Shown here: one piece after another, positions 38,070-50,300 of the stretch
Layout of the letters: each line of letters begins with the position of its first letter
Position numbering within the stretch: position 1 is the first letter of the stretch
DNA from: Styela clava
Lineage: Eukaryota; Chordata; Ascidiacea; Stolidobranchia; Styelidae
Length of the DNA: 64,000 nucleotides
Reading direction: 5' to 3'
Assembly: GCF_964204865.1 (NCBI RefSeq)
Contig: NC_135252.1
Coordinates: 8,267,383 to 8,331,382, forward strand
Program-made: the position numbers and the translations under genes
The notes under the pieces: generated by a model
What the model saw: the letters and a program-made list of their open reading frames with translations, nothing else
What the model was told of the DNA's origin: nothing
The model's database searches: none

Positions 38070-41000
38070 TCAGGAAGGTAATGTTGTGTATGGATTTAAA
38101 ATTCCTTTGGGGTCGAGCAATTGTTTGATATTTTTCATCATAGAAATTGCCTCGGGTGATTTGTTCAAACCTATATATTTCTTTTTCTTGAATCTGCAAA
38201 ATAAAAAAATAAAAACACTGGAATAAACAAGATCTCTGTAACACAGAAGCTTTTCACTTAAGGTAGAGACATTTGAAAATATTAAAAGATTAAGTCTTTA
38301 CACAACACACTGTAATTGATTGACAATAAAAATCTAGTGTAGCTGCCATAAAACTCAAATATGCTTTACTCAGGGGGTCATTTAAGGATTTACATATTTA
38401 TCTGTAAATCTGTTATCTGGGGGAGAGGAAAAAAAGTGGTGGTGGAGGAAGCCGTAACCGACCAGCGGTTACGTGAACCACCCAACGACGGCGAGGAGTC
38501 CAGCAATCCTCTCGCACATAACCATCCCTGCATGGGATTCGAACCTGCGAACCCATGCAGAGTAATTAGAGGCGCGGTGGCGAGCGCATTCCTAACGCTT
38601 AGCCCGTTGAGCCACACCACAGCGATTTGTTAACATATAATTATCTCTAATCCCAATAGCACAAAAGCTACATAGTGGAATAGTAGTATTAAACAATACC
38701 TTGGTTCAAGTAGAATTTCAATTATCACCCTTAACTCAGACATGAGTTCCTTTACGCGAGCAAGTGTGTGTGACCTCGCTTTGAGTAAATTATTGGTAGA
38801 CTTTTCATTGTTCCAAGATGGTTGTGGCTATCTTTGCCAATACATCCATCCACATGGAGTACTACAAATTAACTTTGCTTTAAATAAAACAAGTACCGGT
38901 AATTAAAAATATGTAGTATTACAGTGATTCTCACCCCAAGCCATGCTCCGCACTTATACTTCCTTTCAAACTGGCAGTATAGTCATATACAAAAGGTTCA
39001 ATCTGTGCTAAAATATTGGCATCATATTCCTTAGAAACAACATTCAGGTGGAGATTTCCATCACCTGTATGAAAATCATGGCGAGAGCAACAAAGATTCA
39101 GAATCAATTATACATTAATATTATCCTGCACTAATATTCTGTTTTCTGAATAGAATATTGAGGCTGAATAGAACAGACGCTAATATACATTCACATACAC
39201 TAATATAATAGTTCTCATAAGAATTTTGAGTTTGAGTACTGAAAAGGTAATACAAAAATGTCAATTTTATTTTAACGACTTTATTGTACATATTTAAATA
39301 GTTGTCTACATTATGCATATACAGACTATTTCTAGACAACTTTGTTAAACGGGCTGCCAATAGTATTTCAACAGAACCTTGTATGAACAAAAAAATGGGA
39401 ATATTCAATCATTATTTAATAAACATTGAGAAAGAGCAAAAACATATGCCTACCAAGATGTCCATATCCATATACTGTACAATCATCTCCCATCCTTTTA
39501 CGCATGATATTTACAATATCGTACATTTTTATTGTAGGCAATGATATATCATATTTGTATGTATAACCTTTGCATTTGAGAGCTTCAGCAATATTTTCCC
39601 TGAGATTCCATATTGACTGAAAAAATCATTTTTTTAGTTTTTTAGGCCGTTTGCAGCCTAAAGTGAAAAATAAATTATAAAAAGACAATGGAAAATTATT
39701 TTTGGACAAAATTTAATATTTTTAATTAAGTGAGAAAGACAAGACAGTTGAAATGCACCAATTCTCAGAAAGCCATGCAAAATCAGAAAATGAGGCAACA
39801 TCTCCAAGCAATGGATAAAGCTCATTCAATACTGGTTGAAACATGTCCTTTAAACTATGCTTGGAGAAGGATTTAATGAACTGTGTTTCTTCACCATGAC
39901 ATGACAGTCATATAAAATAAATGTAATAATATTTGTTTCTTAGGTAGTTTAGCTCATATTGTTTTATGTATGTTTGCTGTAAGCAAGGTCACACATGCAC
40001 TGCTAAAATATATAATTCACTGGTAGTGTCAATTATCAACCACTGACTTGTGAAAGCTACATGTGGACGTGGACCCACTAACTCTATAACACAATAATTA
40101 TGAGTGTTTCAAAAAATCACAGCCATTCTAACCTGAATTTTTGATAAATCTGTTGCAAGAGTTCCATCTTTTGCAAAATTCGATTCCAGACAATTTTCAA
40201 CAAATAAATCCAATTTGTCTCCGTCATGTGCAGCATTAGAACCTTGAGTAGAGTTATGGAACAGTTTAAATGTTTGATGAATTATATTTTAACTTCATTG
40301 GTGTCGCAACAAAACATTTCATACAAATATGAATAGAAAAAGAAAATTTAGACATTGATATGCAGTAGGTGCACATTTAGTGCTCATTGCTTTGCTATTC
40401 TCTCAAGTTAGTACCGTATACAAAAAGGGAAATTGAACAGAGCTTCTGTATATGAAATTAAACAGTGAAAATTCACCAAAAGCAGTTGAGTGGTTCAAAA
40501 AATGAATAGATGGTCAATAATTTTGATGTGATTCTAAAAGAATAATTCAAAACTTGAAACTACTTGGAAGATCACAAGACCTCAATGTTTTTTCAACCAG
40601 TATTTTTTGAAATGTAAAACCAACCTGATGTTTCAACCAAAAAATAAAATGGATGTTCAGATATTGGATTTGGCATTCCTAGTTGTTCTCCCACTTCTTT
40701 CATGCATGATGAATCAAGAAATTCAATCGCGGACAAAATCTCGCCTAGAGATGTTTTGGCTAATTTTAACAGAGAAAGAAGGTCCTCGAATGTGTCTGCA
40801 CCTAAAGATAAAGAGGATTACATCAGCTTTTATTGAATTTATTCAAGTTGAGAGATTATTCAAGTTCAAAATATAGTTTGAATCAGAGTAAGACCGTACA
40901 CTTCGGTATTGAAATATCAGTCTTTTAATCATGATATCAATTATTTTCTTTCAAATTTCATTCTGTTCAAAAATCGTTGGGTGAATACAATTGAGAATTT

Positions 41001-44000
41001 TTCCCAAAGTCAAAAAAACCTTACAATACTTATTACAAGGTTACATCATTTCATCTCACTTACTGGTATCTCAAACATATCAGGTTGTTTGCATTACATT
41101 TAGCAAAGCGAGTCACTTATACCCTACTTCAAACAAGAGTGTCAGCATTTTCATGGTGCGTGTTTGCATAAAGACTACCAACTTAAATATTGCTACATCA
41201 AAGTTTATCATTGTGTTTCTAACTCATGGATGACTATAATGACATGAATAAGACAGTATAAAATACCATTACAAAATGATTCCTTCTAGTACAAAAAAAA
41301 TGGGAATTATCATTTTACAAGTACATTATCATGTAATCTGGCATGAAAATTGGATGCTACTTTTGTGTTACAGTCATAATATCACTTTGCCAATTGCTTT
41401 TCTCATTCAAATTATCAGACACCGAACAATATATTCAATAGATTTTACCAGAAAAAATTCCGGTAGAATAGCATATGATAACCAAATGCTGAACAAGAGA
41501 GATTCCAGCCCTTACAAGGATAAAGGCTCCTCACATATCAGAGGCTGCTTCTACAGATCCTCATTTAGAGTGAGTGGTATAAGAAACATTTTTGTTGAAC
41601 ATAATAAATTTTTTTACCGAAAAAAGCGACATTAACACAGGAAGGTTTGACAGGCGCAAGTATAGATACACCAGTTATAACACCCAACGTTCCCTCTGAT
41701 CCTATAAATAGCTGTTTGAGATCGTAACCAGTGTTATCTTTCCTGATAGTACTTGAGAAATCCATGACTCTACCATCAGCCAAAACCTGTTATAAATGAA
41801 CAAACAAGCAATATTAATGAAGTAGTTCAAGCTGGGTGCAAAATTGCAGAAAAAACAAATCACAATTTTTTTGTAATTATTTGTAAAACCAGGAGGGTAT
41901 TAATATAAATAGTCGAGAGTTTTTTCAGACATTAGAAGTAGAAACAAAATCGTTCTAGACCTTCAACTAGGCAATTTCAACTAATTTAGGCTATTGAGAG
42001 TACAAGCACACATACTTACTGCTTCAATACCTAGGACTGATCCTCTGAGCGAACCATATCTTAAAAATCTGATTCCTGCAGCGTTTGTAGACAGATTTCC
42101 ACCTATTAGACAACTACCCTTCGCTCCCAGGTCCAAAGGCATTGTCAAATTATGAGAAGCGAGAGCTGTGTTCAAATTTTCCAAAATACAACCAGATTGG
42201 CATTGCAATATACCTGTACTGAGATAAAAGTATTTTCATATTTATACCAGGAGAGAAGGGAAAGTATTAGTCGTAAATGAAGCCATGAGTGAGTTTTAAT
42301 ATGTTTCCAATGATATTACCCACAAAGTCACAGTTGTAGCCTTAAACTCAAGAGAATGGCTTCTAATAGCGGTAATCGAAATTTTTAACAGAAGCCAAAA
42401 AGCATCAAGTTGACTGAAAGTGATAAATAAAAAAAAGGCTTGCACACACAAAACAGTCATAATTTGATTGAAATTTGGAGCCGCAGCCAAAATTTCTGTT
42501 AACCAAGAGACAAGAGTTAGGTGCCAAAAATTGGCTTTTAAAATGGATCAGAGTTTGAAGTCGGTTTTAATTTTTCACAAACTTCACAGCTCATTAAGAA
42601 GTCATACTCAGGACCATGTTCATTCATAGGATTGGTAATAAATCATAAACACAAACATCTACACGAACCTGTCAAAGGATCAATTGATGTAATCTCATTC
42701 ATCAGTTGCATAGAAAGAATAATTTCATCAAAAACAGGAACACTTCCTCCAACTAATCCAGTGTTCCCACTCTGAAAATATTTAGCATAAATTCTATTAA
42801 TTATGAGGTCAGCTGAATTAATCATTGTAATAATCTCAACTATTTGATAAAACTGTGTTCAGGGTTTTAAGGAAAAAAAACAGTGATAAATGTCTTCAGT
42901 TCCAAGCTATGTGAACGCTGAATTTTACAGAAATTTGGTATAAGCAAGCCTTCTATATGTGTCTGTTGAAATTTTGACTTCAATAATCAACAATAACAAC
43001 AACACAAAGTTTCGACTTCTGGGTTTAGTCTCCACAGCCTTGTTATGACTTTACCCGGGTGTTATGGAGTGGGTAGGAAATACTGAACCGAAAGAATTCC
43101 AATCCTTTCAAAAATACTTTTTCAAATATAGGTGAATGCTAGTTCAGGATTAGGATTCAAAAATTTATGCTGGGGTAGAGAAAAGTCGATATTAACACCG
43201 CATGGAATTCGAGCCTGCGAATCAGAGGTGCAGTGGCAAGCATATTCCTAACAATAAGCACGTGTCGAGCCACGGGCTTGTACAGAGCTTTATTCAGAGT
43301 GAAGGGTGTAAAAAAGTCCTATGAATCACTTCAGAAATATTCAACACTGCATTGAACTCAATTCAGCAAATGTATCATAAATATCTTTAACCTGTGGACA
43401 AACAGCTAAATTTTGTTCATTACAGTGCATGAGAATTTTTGAAACTTCTTCAGTTGTTTTGGGCTTCAACAAAACCTGTAATAAATAAGAAGAACTTATT
43501 GAATAATGGTGTATCATGGTCCACTTCTGTGCCACAGAAACATTTTCAGGTAGGCCACAAACCTATCAAAAATTGCTAGAGTTATTGATAAATTTGTTAA
43601 ACTTTGATTGTAGTAGCAAATAGCAATAAATGATGATGCTGTTTTTCACTGAGTGGTAATTATTGAAGTGGAAGTATGTCTATCTTTGCAGAAAGTTTTT
43701 TTTTGTTTTTCTTGTAGTTTTCTCTTGCATAAGACAGGTAATGGGCCAGAATTTTTTGCGCATCAAAAGTGAGCCATGAAACAAAGGTTGAGAACCACCC
43801 AGCTAGAAAATGATTTCTCAAATCGAAAAATCTTAGTTCATGAATACCAGTTCTTGCATCACAAATACATTATATAAATACATTGCCATATATTCCTCAA
43901 TTTTTGCCAACCGGCTGATGGATGAGTATTGAGTATCATTGAAAAAAGTTGTGCCCAAACTTGAAGACAAGGTAATGCGTTTAAATAGTACTATTTTGTT

Positions 44001-44595
44001 TATCCTGTACCTTACTCTGTCCACGAACAGTGTTCAACCAATCCACATTATATGATTCAATTACACTTTCATCTGTAATAACACGTTGTTCACCTAATAT
44101 ACTTTCAAATGTTCTGATGTCTTTATCTGATACAAATCCATAGGGTCCTCTAAAATTATTTTACAAAATATCAATGGTGTAAAAGAACAAATTTAATCTG
44201 TTTTGGGAGACTCTGGACAAGCAATTTAAAGAATCTTTGGGAATCGTTTTTATCTGCTTAACATTTGATTAATAGGGCCATAATATCAAATCCTTAAAGT
44301 AATAAATGCATTGAGATGCAATGATTTAGAATTTTAGCTAAAAGACCTGAAGAAGAATTTCTGTGTGATTGCGAAATGAAATTCTTATTTATTTTTATTT
44401 TTAATATTTAAAAAATGCACAACACAACAAAATATGGCATATGCCACAACAAAATATGGCATATGCCACAACAATAATACCTCAATCATACCTTTTAACG
44501 TCATATAGTTCAGATGTTAATTTAGTCAAAGTTAGATTTGAAGAAGAACTGGATATTTGTCTTATATTCCCCAAACATCTTGAAGATCTGAACAT
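38070..44595 (-). CDS. D2HGDH: D-2-hydroxyglutarate dehydrogenase, mitochondrial
   Basis: Eleven exons, approximately 44492-44595, 44012-44151, 43393-43475, 42665-42775, 42016-42211, 41629-41788, 40595-40803, 40132-40246, 39450-39618, 38933-39066 and 38070-38193. The product oxidises D-2-hydroxyglutarate to 2-oxoglutarate with FAD, passing electrons to ETF in the matrix. The first exon starts [19 protein letters not shown], a good mitochondrial presequence. FAD-binding landmarks are [27 protein letters not shown], FLRYGSL and [20 protein letters not shown]. The C-terminal domain has ETSGSNA, the metal-site [13 protein letters not shown] and SAEHGLG, ending [16 protein letters not shown]. Length and order match the vertebrate enzyme with all key motifs kept. 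In vertebrate D2HGDH the GNTG motif follows PQG; here it is PQS-GNTG across an exon join. Confidence 0.95.
38416..38627 (-). mobile_element. tRNA-derived SINE, 5' part (D2HGDH last intron)
   Basis: Reverse-orientation copy of the head and body of the 19629-19980 SINE: GTGTGGCTCAACGGGCTAAG, GGTTCGAATCCCATGCAGGG, then GCTTCCTCCACCACCAC. The 3' tail is missing. Confidence 0.9.
43176..43290 (-). mobile_element. Worn SINE head (D2HGDH intron)
   Basis: Reverse-orientation remnant of the tRNA-like head: GGCTCGACACGTGCTTATTG, then CGCAGGCTCGAATTCCATGC where the B box has decayed from GGTTCGAATCC. Confidence 0.65.
44434..44475. repeat. Two tandem copies of a palindromic TGGCATATGCCA unit
   Basis: CAACAAAATATGGCATATGC and its following CA repeat directly, each holding the 12-bp perfect palindrome TGGCATATGCCA. 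It lies in the first D2HGDH intron, about 120 bases downstream of the start codon. Confidence 0.85.
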
Positions 44596-46126
44596 GTAAG
44601 TGAACCATTTACACAAGATTAATATTCTTCTCATGATTCAAATTTCAAATACATGAGTTTGTATGTGTTCTCACTTGCTTAACATGATCTCAAATGCATA
44701 CCAAAGTGGCACCAATTGTGTTGTCACTCTGGTATGCGTTTAGTCTCACAAAGTCATGGAATTCAGTTTCCTAATCCTAACTAAAATCACTGAAATCACA
44801 CAACTGCTGTAATTTCATACCATAAAGTAGCACCGGTAGTATTGAATCATACATTAATAAAATTCTGAGATGGTACAAATTTCAGAAGAAAAACTTTTAA
44901 TATATGAAGGTGAATTTTAATCATGATTTAACATACAAGGAAATTTATCTTGCTGGAATGAGGCAAATCTCACCAGATCGGTGTAGAAAAATGATTTGTG
45001 AAAAAAATTGTAGGATGAATACGGTAATTATATTCAGGTTACATCCATAATAGGAATCATGGTGGCTGTCAACTATCATTACTTTTACAAAGTTACCTTT
45101 TTAAAAATTTACCTGGAATAATTTATGAGGCACAATGCAGATCTTGCTAAAGTCATGACTAACTTCAACACCAACACCACTATAACTGGAGATTTGATAA
45201 ATTTAAAATACTTCTAAATTGGCAAAATATTTGATTTTGAAACATTATTGAAAATTGCACATTGATGAAAGGTATATGAAACCACTAAACATTCACACGG
45301 TTTTATTCAAATACAGTATTAATTTGAAGTAGTAGTAAAATCAATTCATCTCAACATTATCGATAATACAATTTAAAAATGATCTCGAATTGAATCTGAG
45401 GCATGGATCTTTCAAAATAAACTGTAAATTAAAGATTATGAAATATAGAGCAATAAGAGCACCCATGATTTTCCCATAATGATAATAGGAACATAGAATA
45501 AATATCTGCTCTGTAGTTAACTTGTACTAGAATTAAAATATGTGTTCTGTTTTTCGATGAGAGTCTTTCCTAGCACATTAGTTTAACTTTTTTTACTGAT
45601 TTTTACTATTGATGATATATTTGATGAATTAAGTTGAGTATATAATGATAAAGTCATTTCAAAATTTGCTACTTGAACACAAAATTTCATCTCTTTACAG
45701 ACGAATTCGAATATAATTCAAAATCACTTGACAACTCAAAGGTATAGTCGATGCGATATTATGAAAATGACCAATATTATTGCAATCTATATATATGTAG
45801 TGTTTCCAATCGAATGCTGTGTATGAAACTTTGATATAGAGATATGTAGTGTTTCCAATCGAATGCTGTGTATGAAACTTTGATATAGAGCCTATTAAAT
45901 AATTGGAGGAACAACATCAAATAACAAAAATTACAGTAATATTTCCATTTTTGTTGAGAGACCTCAGATGATCTTGGAAGCTGCATATTTTAAGCATCTT
46001 ACAGGATTAAAATTTGGAGAATCATTGACATTTATCAAGTAATGTTATAATAAAACACTGTGTAACATAAAATATTCTTGTCCACCATTTTTTATTATGA
46101 GCTGATAGAAAATAGACTATAATATT
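44596..46126. other. Intergenic between D2HGDH and BDH2
   Basis: AT-rich, no supported gene. It holds the D2HGDH upstream region and the BDH2 3' end. The only clear structure is the 49-bp tandem duplication at 45793-45890. Confidence 0.5.
45793..45890. repeat. Perfect 49-bp tandem duplication
   Basis: The unit beginning ATATGTAGTGTTTCCAATCG occurs at 45793-45841 and again, without change, at 45842-45890. Identity suggests a recent duplication. Confidence 0.95.
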
Positions 46127-46867
46127 CTATGCAGACCAAGCTCCGTCAATTACCATTTCTGTACCATGAATAAAATCTGATTCATCCGATGCCAGAAAGA
46201 CAGCGAGTTTAGCAACTTCTTCAGCTTTACCAAATCTACCAATAGGAGATCTTGCTTGGAACATTTTCATCGATTCCTCAGGATCCATTTCACTATTTGA
46301 TGCAATTCTATCTCTCAGTGAAGGTGTATCTATTGTGCCTGGTTGAATACAATTGCATCGAATACCTTTTGAACAAAAATCTGCAGAAATTGATTTAGTC
46401 AAACCAACAACTGCAGCTTTGGATGTTTGATATGCACAACGCAAAAGGGTTCCTTTTCTGCTAGATGCAACTGAAGACATGTTTATGATGTTTCCTTTTC
46501 CATGACTAATCATAGAAGGAAGAAAGCATCTAATGGTTAAGAACATGCTCTTAACATTAATTTCCATCGAACGATCCCATATTTCTTCATTGCAATCCAG
46601 AACAGAACCATGAGCCACCCAACCTGCTACATTGAACAAAACGTCCACACGACCAATTTCTCGTGAAAGCTCTTCTATTTCCGATACCTTGGTAACGTCT
46701 AACTTTTTGACTGTTATACCTTTTGTGCCCGATAACTCTTTTAATTTGTCAAAATTGATGTCAGTTGCAATTACCTCTGCGCCTTCCTCGGCAAAAGCCA
46801 ACGCTGATGCCCGTCCTATTCCTTGGGCAGCCGCTGTGACCAATATTTTTTTGTTTTGAAGCCTCAT
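46127..46867 (-). CDS. BDH2: 3-hydroxybutyrate dehydrogenase type 2 (DHRS6), intronless
   Basis: A single 246-residue exon. It is a short-chain dehydrogenase that in vertebrates oxidises (R)-3-hydroxybutyrate with NAD and is linked to 2,5-dihydroxybenzoate (mammalian siderophore) production in the cytosol. Visible motifs: Rossmann glycine loop TAAAQGIGRA, ATDIN, LFNVAG, NIINMSSVASS with the catalytic Ser, YQTSKAA with the YxxxK pair, and CxQPGTIDTPSL. The C-terminus is MVIDGAWSA. Length equals the vertebrate protein (245). I chose MRLQNKK at 46867; an in-frame Met 18 codons upstream (46921) would add an unmatched extension. The vertebrate gene has several introns; none is present here, so this may be a retrocopy or intron loss, yet the frame is intact. 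Confidence 0.95.
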   Translation of the reverse strand: MRLQNKKILVTAAAQGIGRASALAFAEEGAEVIATDINFDKLKELSGTKGITVKKLDVTKVSEIEELSREIGRVDVLFNVAGWVAHGSVLDCNEEIWDRSMEINVKSMFLTIRCFLPSMISHGKGNIINMSSVASSRKGTLLRCAYQTSKAAVVGLTKSISADFCSKGIRCNCIQPGTIDTPSLRDRIASNSEMDPEESMKMFQARSPIGRFGKAEEVAKLAVFLASDESDFIHGTEMVIDGAWSA

Positions 46868-47364
46868 ATCTTTTTGTATTTTATGATATTTCTCGAAATT
46901 TAAAAATACGAACGAATGCACTTCACTGTTCGACTGACCGACAAGCGCGTTCGATGTGGAATGAACGCTGAATGCCGCAGCAGGCTATGTCACGTGTGCA
47001 AACGCAAACAAATATAATAGAGAAGTTGCAGCTCAGTTCTACAGGGGTGGTAGCACAAAAGTCATATTGGGGGTGTCGTCCGAGGTCTATATCCAAGTCT
47101 CAATGGCCACTTGATAATGATATACTGTATTTGAAGTGTTCTTTGTGTAAATGGTAATACAAGATATGATCACCCCATCCAACTGCTCAAGCTCAACAAT
47201 AATATCATGATATTGAACTTAAGATAGAAATGTGTTTATGACCTAGCCACCTAAAATCGAAATCTCACGTCGTCTGTGATGTCATAAAAGTGACTTGGAT
47301 CTTTGATTACGTCAGAACACAGGTTGGCAATTTAAATGAGAGCTGCTGTTTCCGTAGTGCGAAA
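46868..47364. promoter_or_regulatory. Shared upstream region of divergent BDH2 and SLC44A1
   Basis: About 500 bases between two divergent start codons, so both promoters should lie here. GTCACGTG at 46988-46995 contains an E-box core (CACGTG), and TGACGTAATC-like sites do not stand out beyond GATTACGTCAG at 47306-47316 (CRE-like TTACGTCA). No TATA box is clear. Functional use is inferred from position only. Confidence 0.4.
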
Positions 47365-50300
47365 ATGGGGTGCTGTGGAAGCAAAAACGCTCCAGTCGTC
47401 ATAAGGAATGATCAGGGAAGCACAACTCCAGTCAGAAGTAGAAAATGCAGGGATGTTTTCTTTCTCTTGTTCTTTATAGCGGCATTAGGCGGGGTAGGTT
47501 TTGTTGCTTACCATTCGACCCGTAATGGCGACCCGATGCGTTACATCAACGGCGTGGATTCATGGGGCAACGTATGTGGCCGTAAGAAGAATCCCCCTAT
47601 CATAGAAGACGGAAACACAAACTCCTCAGTCCAAAATTCGGGTAAAGATCGATCAAACCATTTCTACGAGTTGAATTTGTTTCTTTCGGACATATCACTG
47701 CTGCTGAATCCGGAAAATATTCTATCCGAAGGCAACACTCCAATTGTGTTATGTGTCAGTGAATGCCCCAACGACACCGTGACGGACTGCCCCGACTTAT
47801 TGGCCGATAATGGCTATAATGTGAAAAGAGTAGTGATTAATAGAAGAGCATGCCAAATGCCAGGCAAAAAAGTTTTTGCTCACAAAGCTATTCTCAACAG
47901 ATGCGTTCCGAAGCAGTTGGCAGCATTAGGTCAAGGAGTGGCACAAGCATCGATAGCAACCGCAGATGTGTTGGCGACAACTGTTATTGCGAATAAAACT
48001 GGTAATGAGCCCAAGTCACTAAAAAACACTCCATTGCAACATGTACACGATATGATCCTCTCTGTTACTGACAATTGGGAATCAATAACCTATCTTTTGT
48101 TGATTGCTGTAGGGATATCATTACTGACGATCATTATGCTCCAGGTAAAATTAGCTTAGTAAAAACGAGGAAAATATGAACCATATTTCACAATAGTACG
48201 AATAGGTCATAAACACAAGTGAATTTTTTTTTTTTTATAATATACTATGAAGCAATTGCATTTTATTAGAAGCGATTATTCACTGCCCACTGGACCAAAT
48301 ATAGCCGCGAAAATATCATCCAAATCAATCAATATTTCGATGTGACATGGAAATATAGGCAAAACGTTGTGCCTGTTTTGCTTGTAACAAGAGTCGACAA
48401 GGCTTTTGTAATATTAGTATGATAGTGAGCATATTCGCAATATCCTAGCAAGAAACGCATGCTATTTCCAAATCATTTTATGTTTCACATTCTATACAAC
48501 GACATTCAACATGAATTTTTGTTTTCTGCAGTTGTTCACAAGAGTTTTGGTCATCACCATTATGGTCGTTTCCACACTCGGCACAGGAGCGGTTGCCGGT
48601 TATCTTTGGTATCATTATCTCGTAACGATCAAAGTTATACCAGCAGGGACCGCTTTCACAGCAATTGTCAATTTGACCTCGTCAACGGAAGGTATGTGTC
48701 CTGCTTTGTGTTGTACTAAAATTAGCTTCGATGTATTTGTCTTCTATAGGTATTCCATTTAATTTTATGCAGTCAAACTTATATAGACTTGTACTCTTGA
48801 ATAATGCCATCACCGTATGACTTTTATTTATTGTCAAAATTTCTTGACGTATGTAATCATTGTTTTTGCTTTCATAGACATATTGGGAATACAAACAAAT
48901 GTGAGCACAGATCTTCTTACGACTACGTCAAATTTAACAGCAAGTTTAAGTTTGAACAGTCTTCATGAAAGTGAATATCTTCTACCAATCACAATTGCTG
49001 TCACAGTGTTCACATTGATTACATGGAGTAAGTTGTACTTAATGAACGGCAATTGCCTATAACTAATGTAAAGAAATTCGTTTTAAAGGGTGATTGTGTG
49101 GGCCAACTTGCTTATTTAGTCTACCAAGTGTCAGAAATGCTTCTATACACTAATTTACCTATATGAATCTAAATATTGTGCATTTTCAATACTTTGTCCT
49201 AAAATCTCGTGTGATAAAAAGATACTTTTCGTTTTTATGACGTGATACTGCATGATTGGCAAACATCCAAACAGTTCTGCATACTAATTTGAGCAACAAT
49301 TTTATATATATACTCGGAAAAACAGTCAATAAGTTTTATATAACCTGTCAGTCATACTTTCACAATTTCGCGTATTCACGCATGAAAACGGCCCCTGGTT
49401 TTTCATCATTTAGTTATTGGCCATATGCTCTGCAACCACAATAATATAAGTTGAGTTTTGAGTTGAAGCAAGACCTGTGCCATATGTTATACCTGGAAGT
49501 ATGTATGGGGCGAGATATAAGGCAATGTAACGGAAATTCGCTTCGTACTGTACTAATTATTGATGATTTTTACACTTATTCATTCACTTTGTATCTTTAC
49601 GGTCGTAAACTCGTAATTCAAGATTTCTCCAGAATAACCTCGTATGTACGACCAATCGAATTCGTTGGAATATAGCACATTTTTCATTCAATTTATATGT
49701 GAATTCATTTGTGTATATCAATTTGTGTTTTCTACTTTTTCATTTGTAGTTCTTCTCATTTGGTCACGAAAAAGCTTAAAATTGGTGATAAGTCTGTTTG
49801 ATGAAGCAAGTTTGGCACTTTTCAGCATGCCTGGGATCCTTCTACAACCTTTTATAACAGTAATTGCATTGGTTGTTGCTTTCGCTGGATTTTTGGTGAT
49901 AAGTGCATTTTTACTTTCAGATCAGGTATGATTATGATTTTTGCATCGGCTAATAGTGTATTGGAATTTATATTAGTTAAAGGATTGTTTACGATTTTCC
50001 AGGTACCTCATGTGGATGAAGATGGCATTGTTACTTATATGAATGAACCCGGAATGAAATCAGGACAACTGTTGATGATACCAGTTGTGTTCGTCTTTCT
50101 GTGGCTTTTTGAATTTATTTTTGCATGCCAGGAGGTAATTTACATTTTAATAGTCAATTTTCCAATACTAATCCAAAATAACTCAACGGGCAACGACTTT
50201 TGAAGGAAATTCTGTGTTGGTAAGTTCCGCTTACAAAATGACGTGGAGCTATTTTTTCAACCTGGTCGATTGCTCTATTTCATCATATAACAGGATCTTG

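Noticed and set aside
38070..46867. D2HGDH and BDH2 as an operon (tunicates have operons)
   Set aside because: Same strand, but about 1.5 kb lies between BDH2 stop and D2HGDH start; operonic genes are usually almost adjacent.
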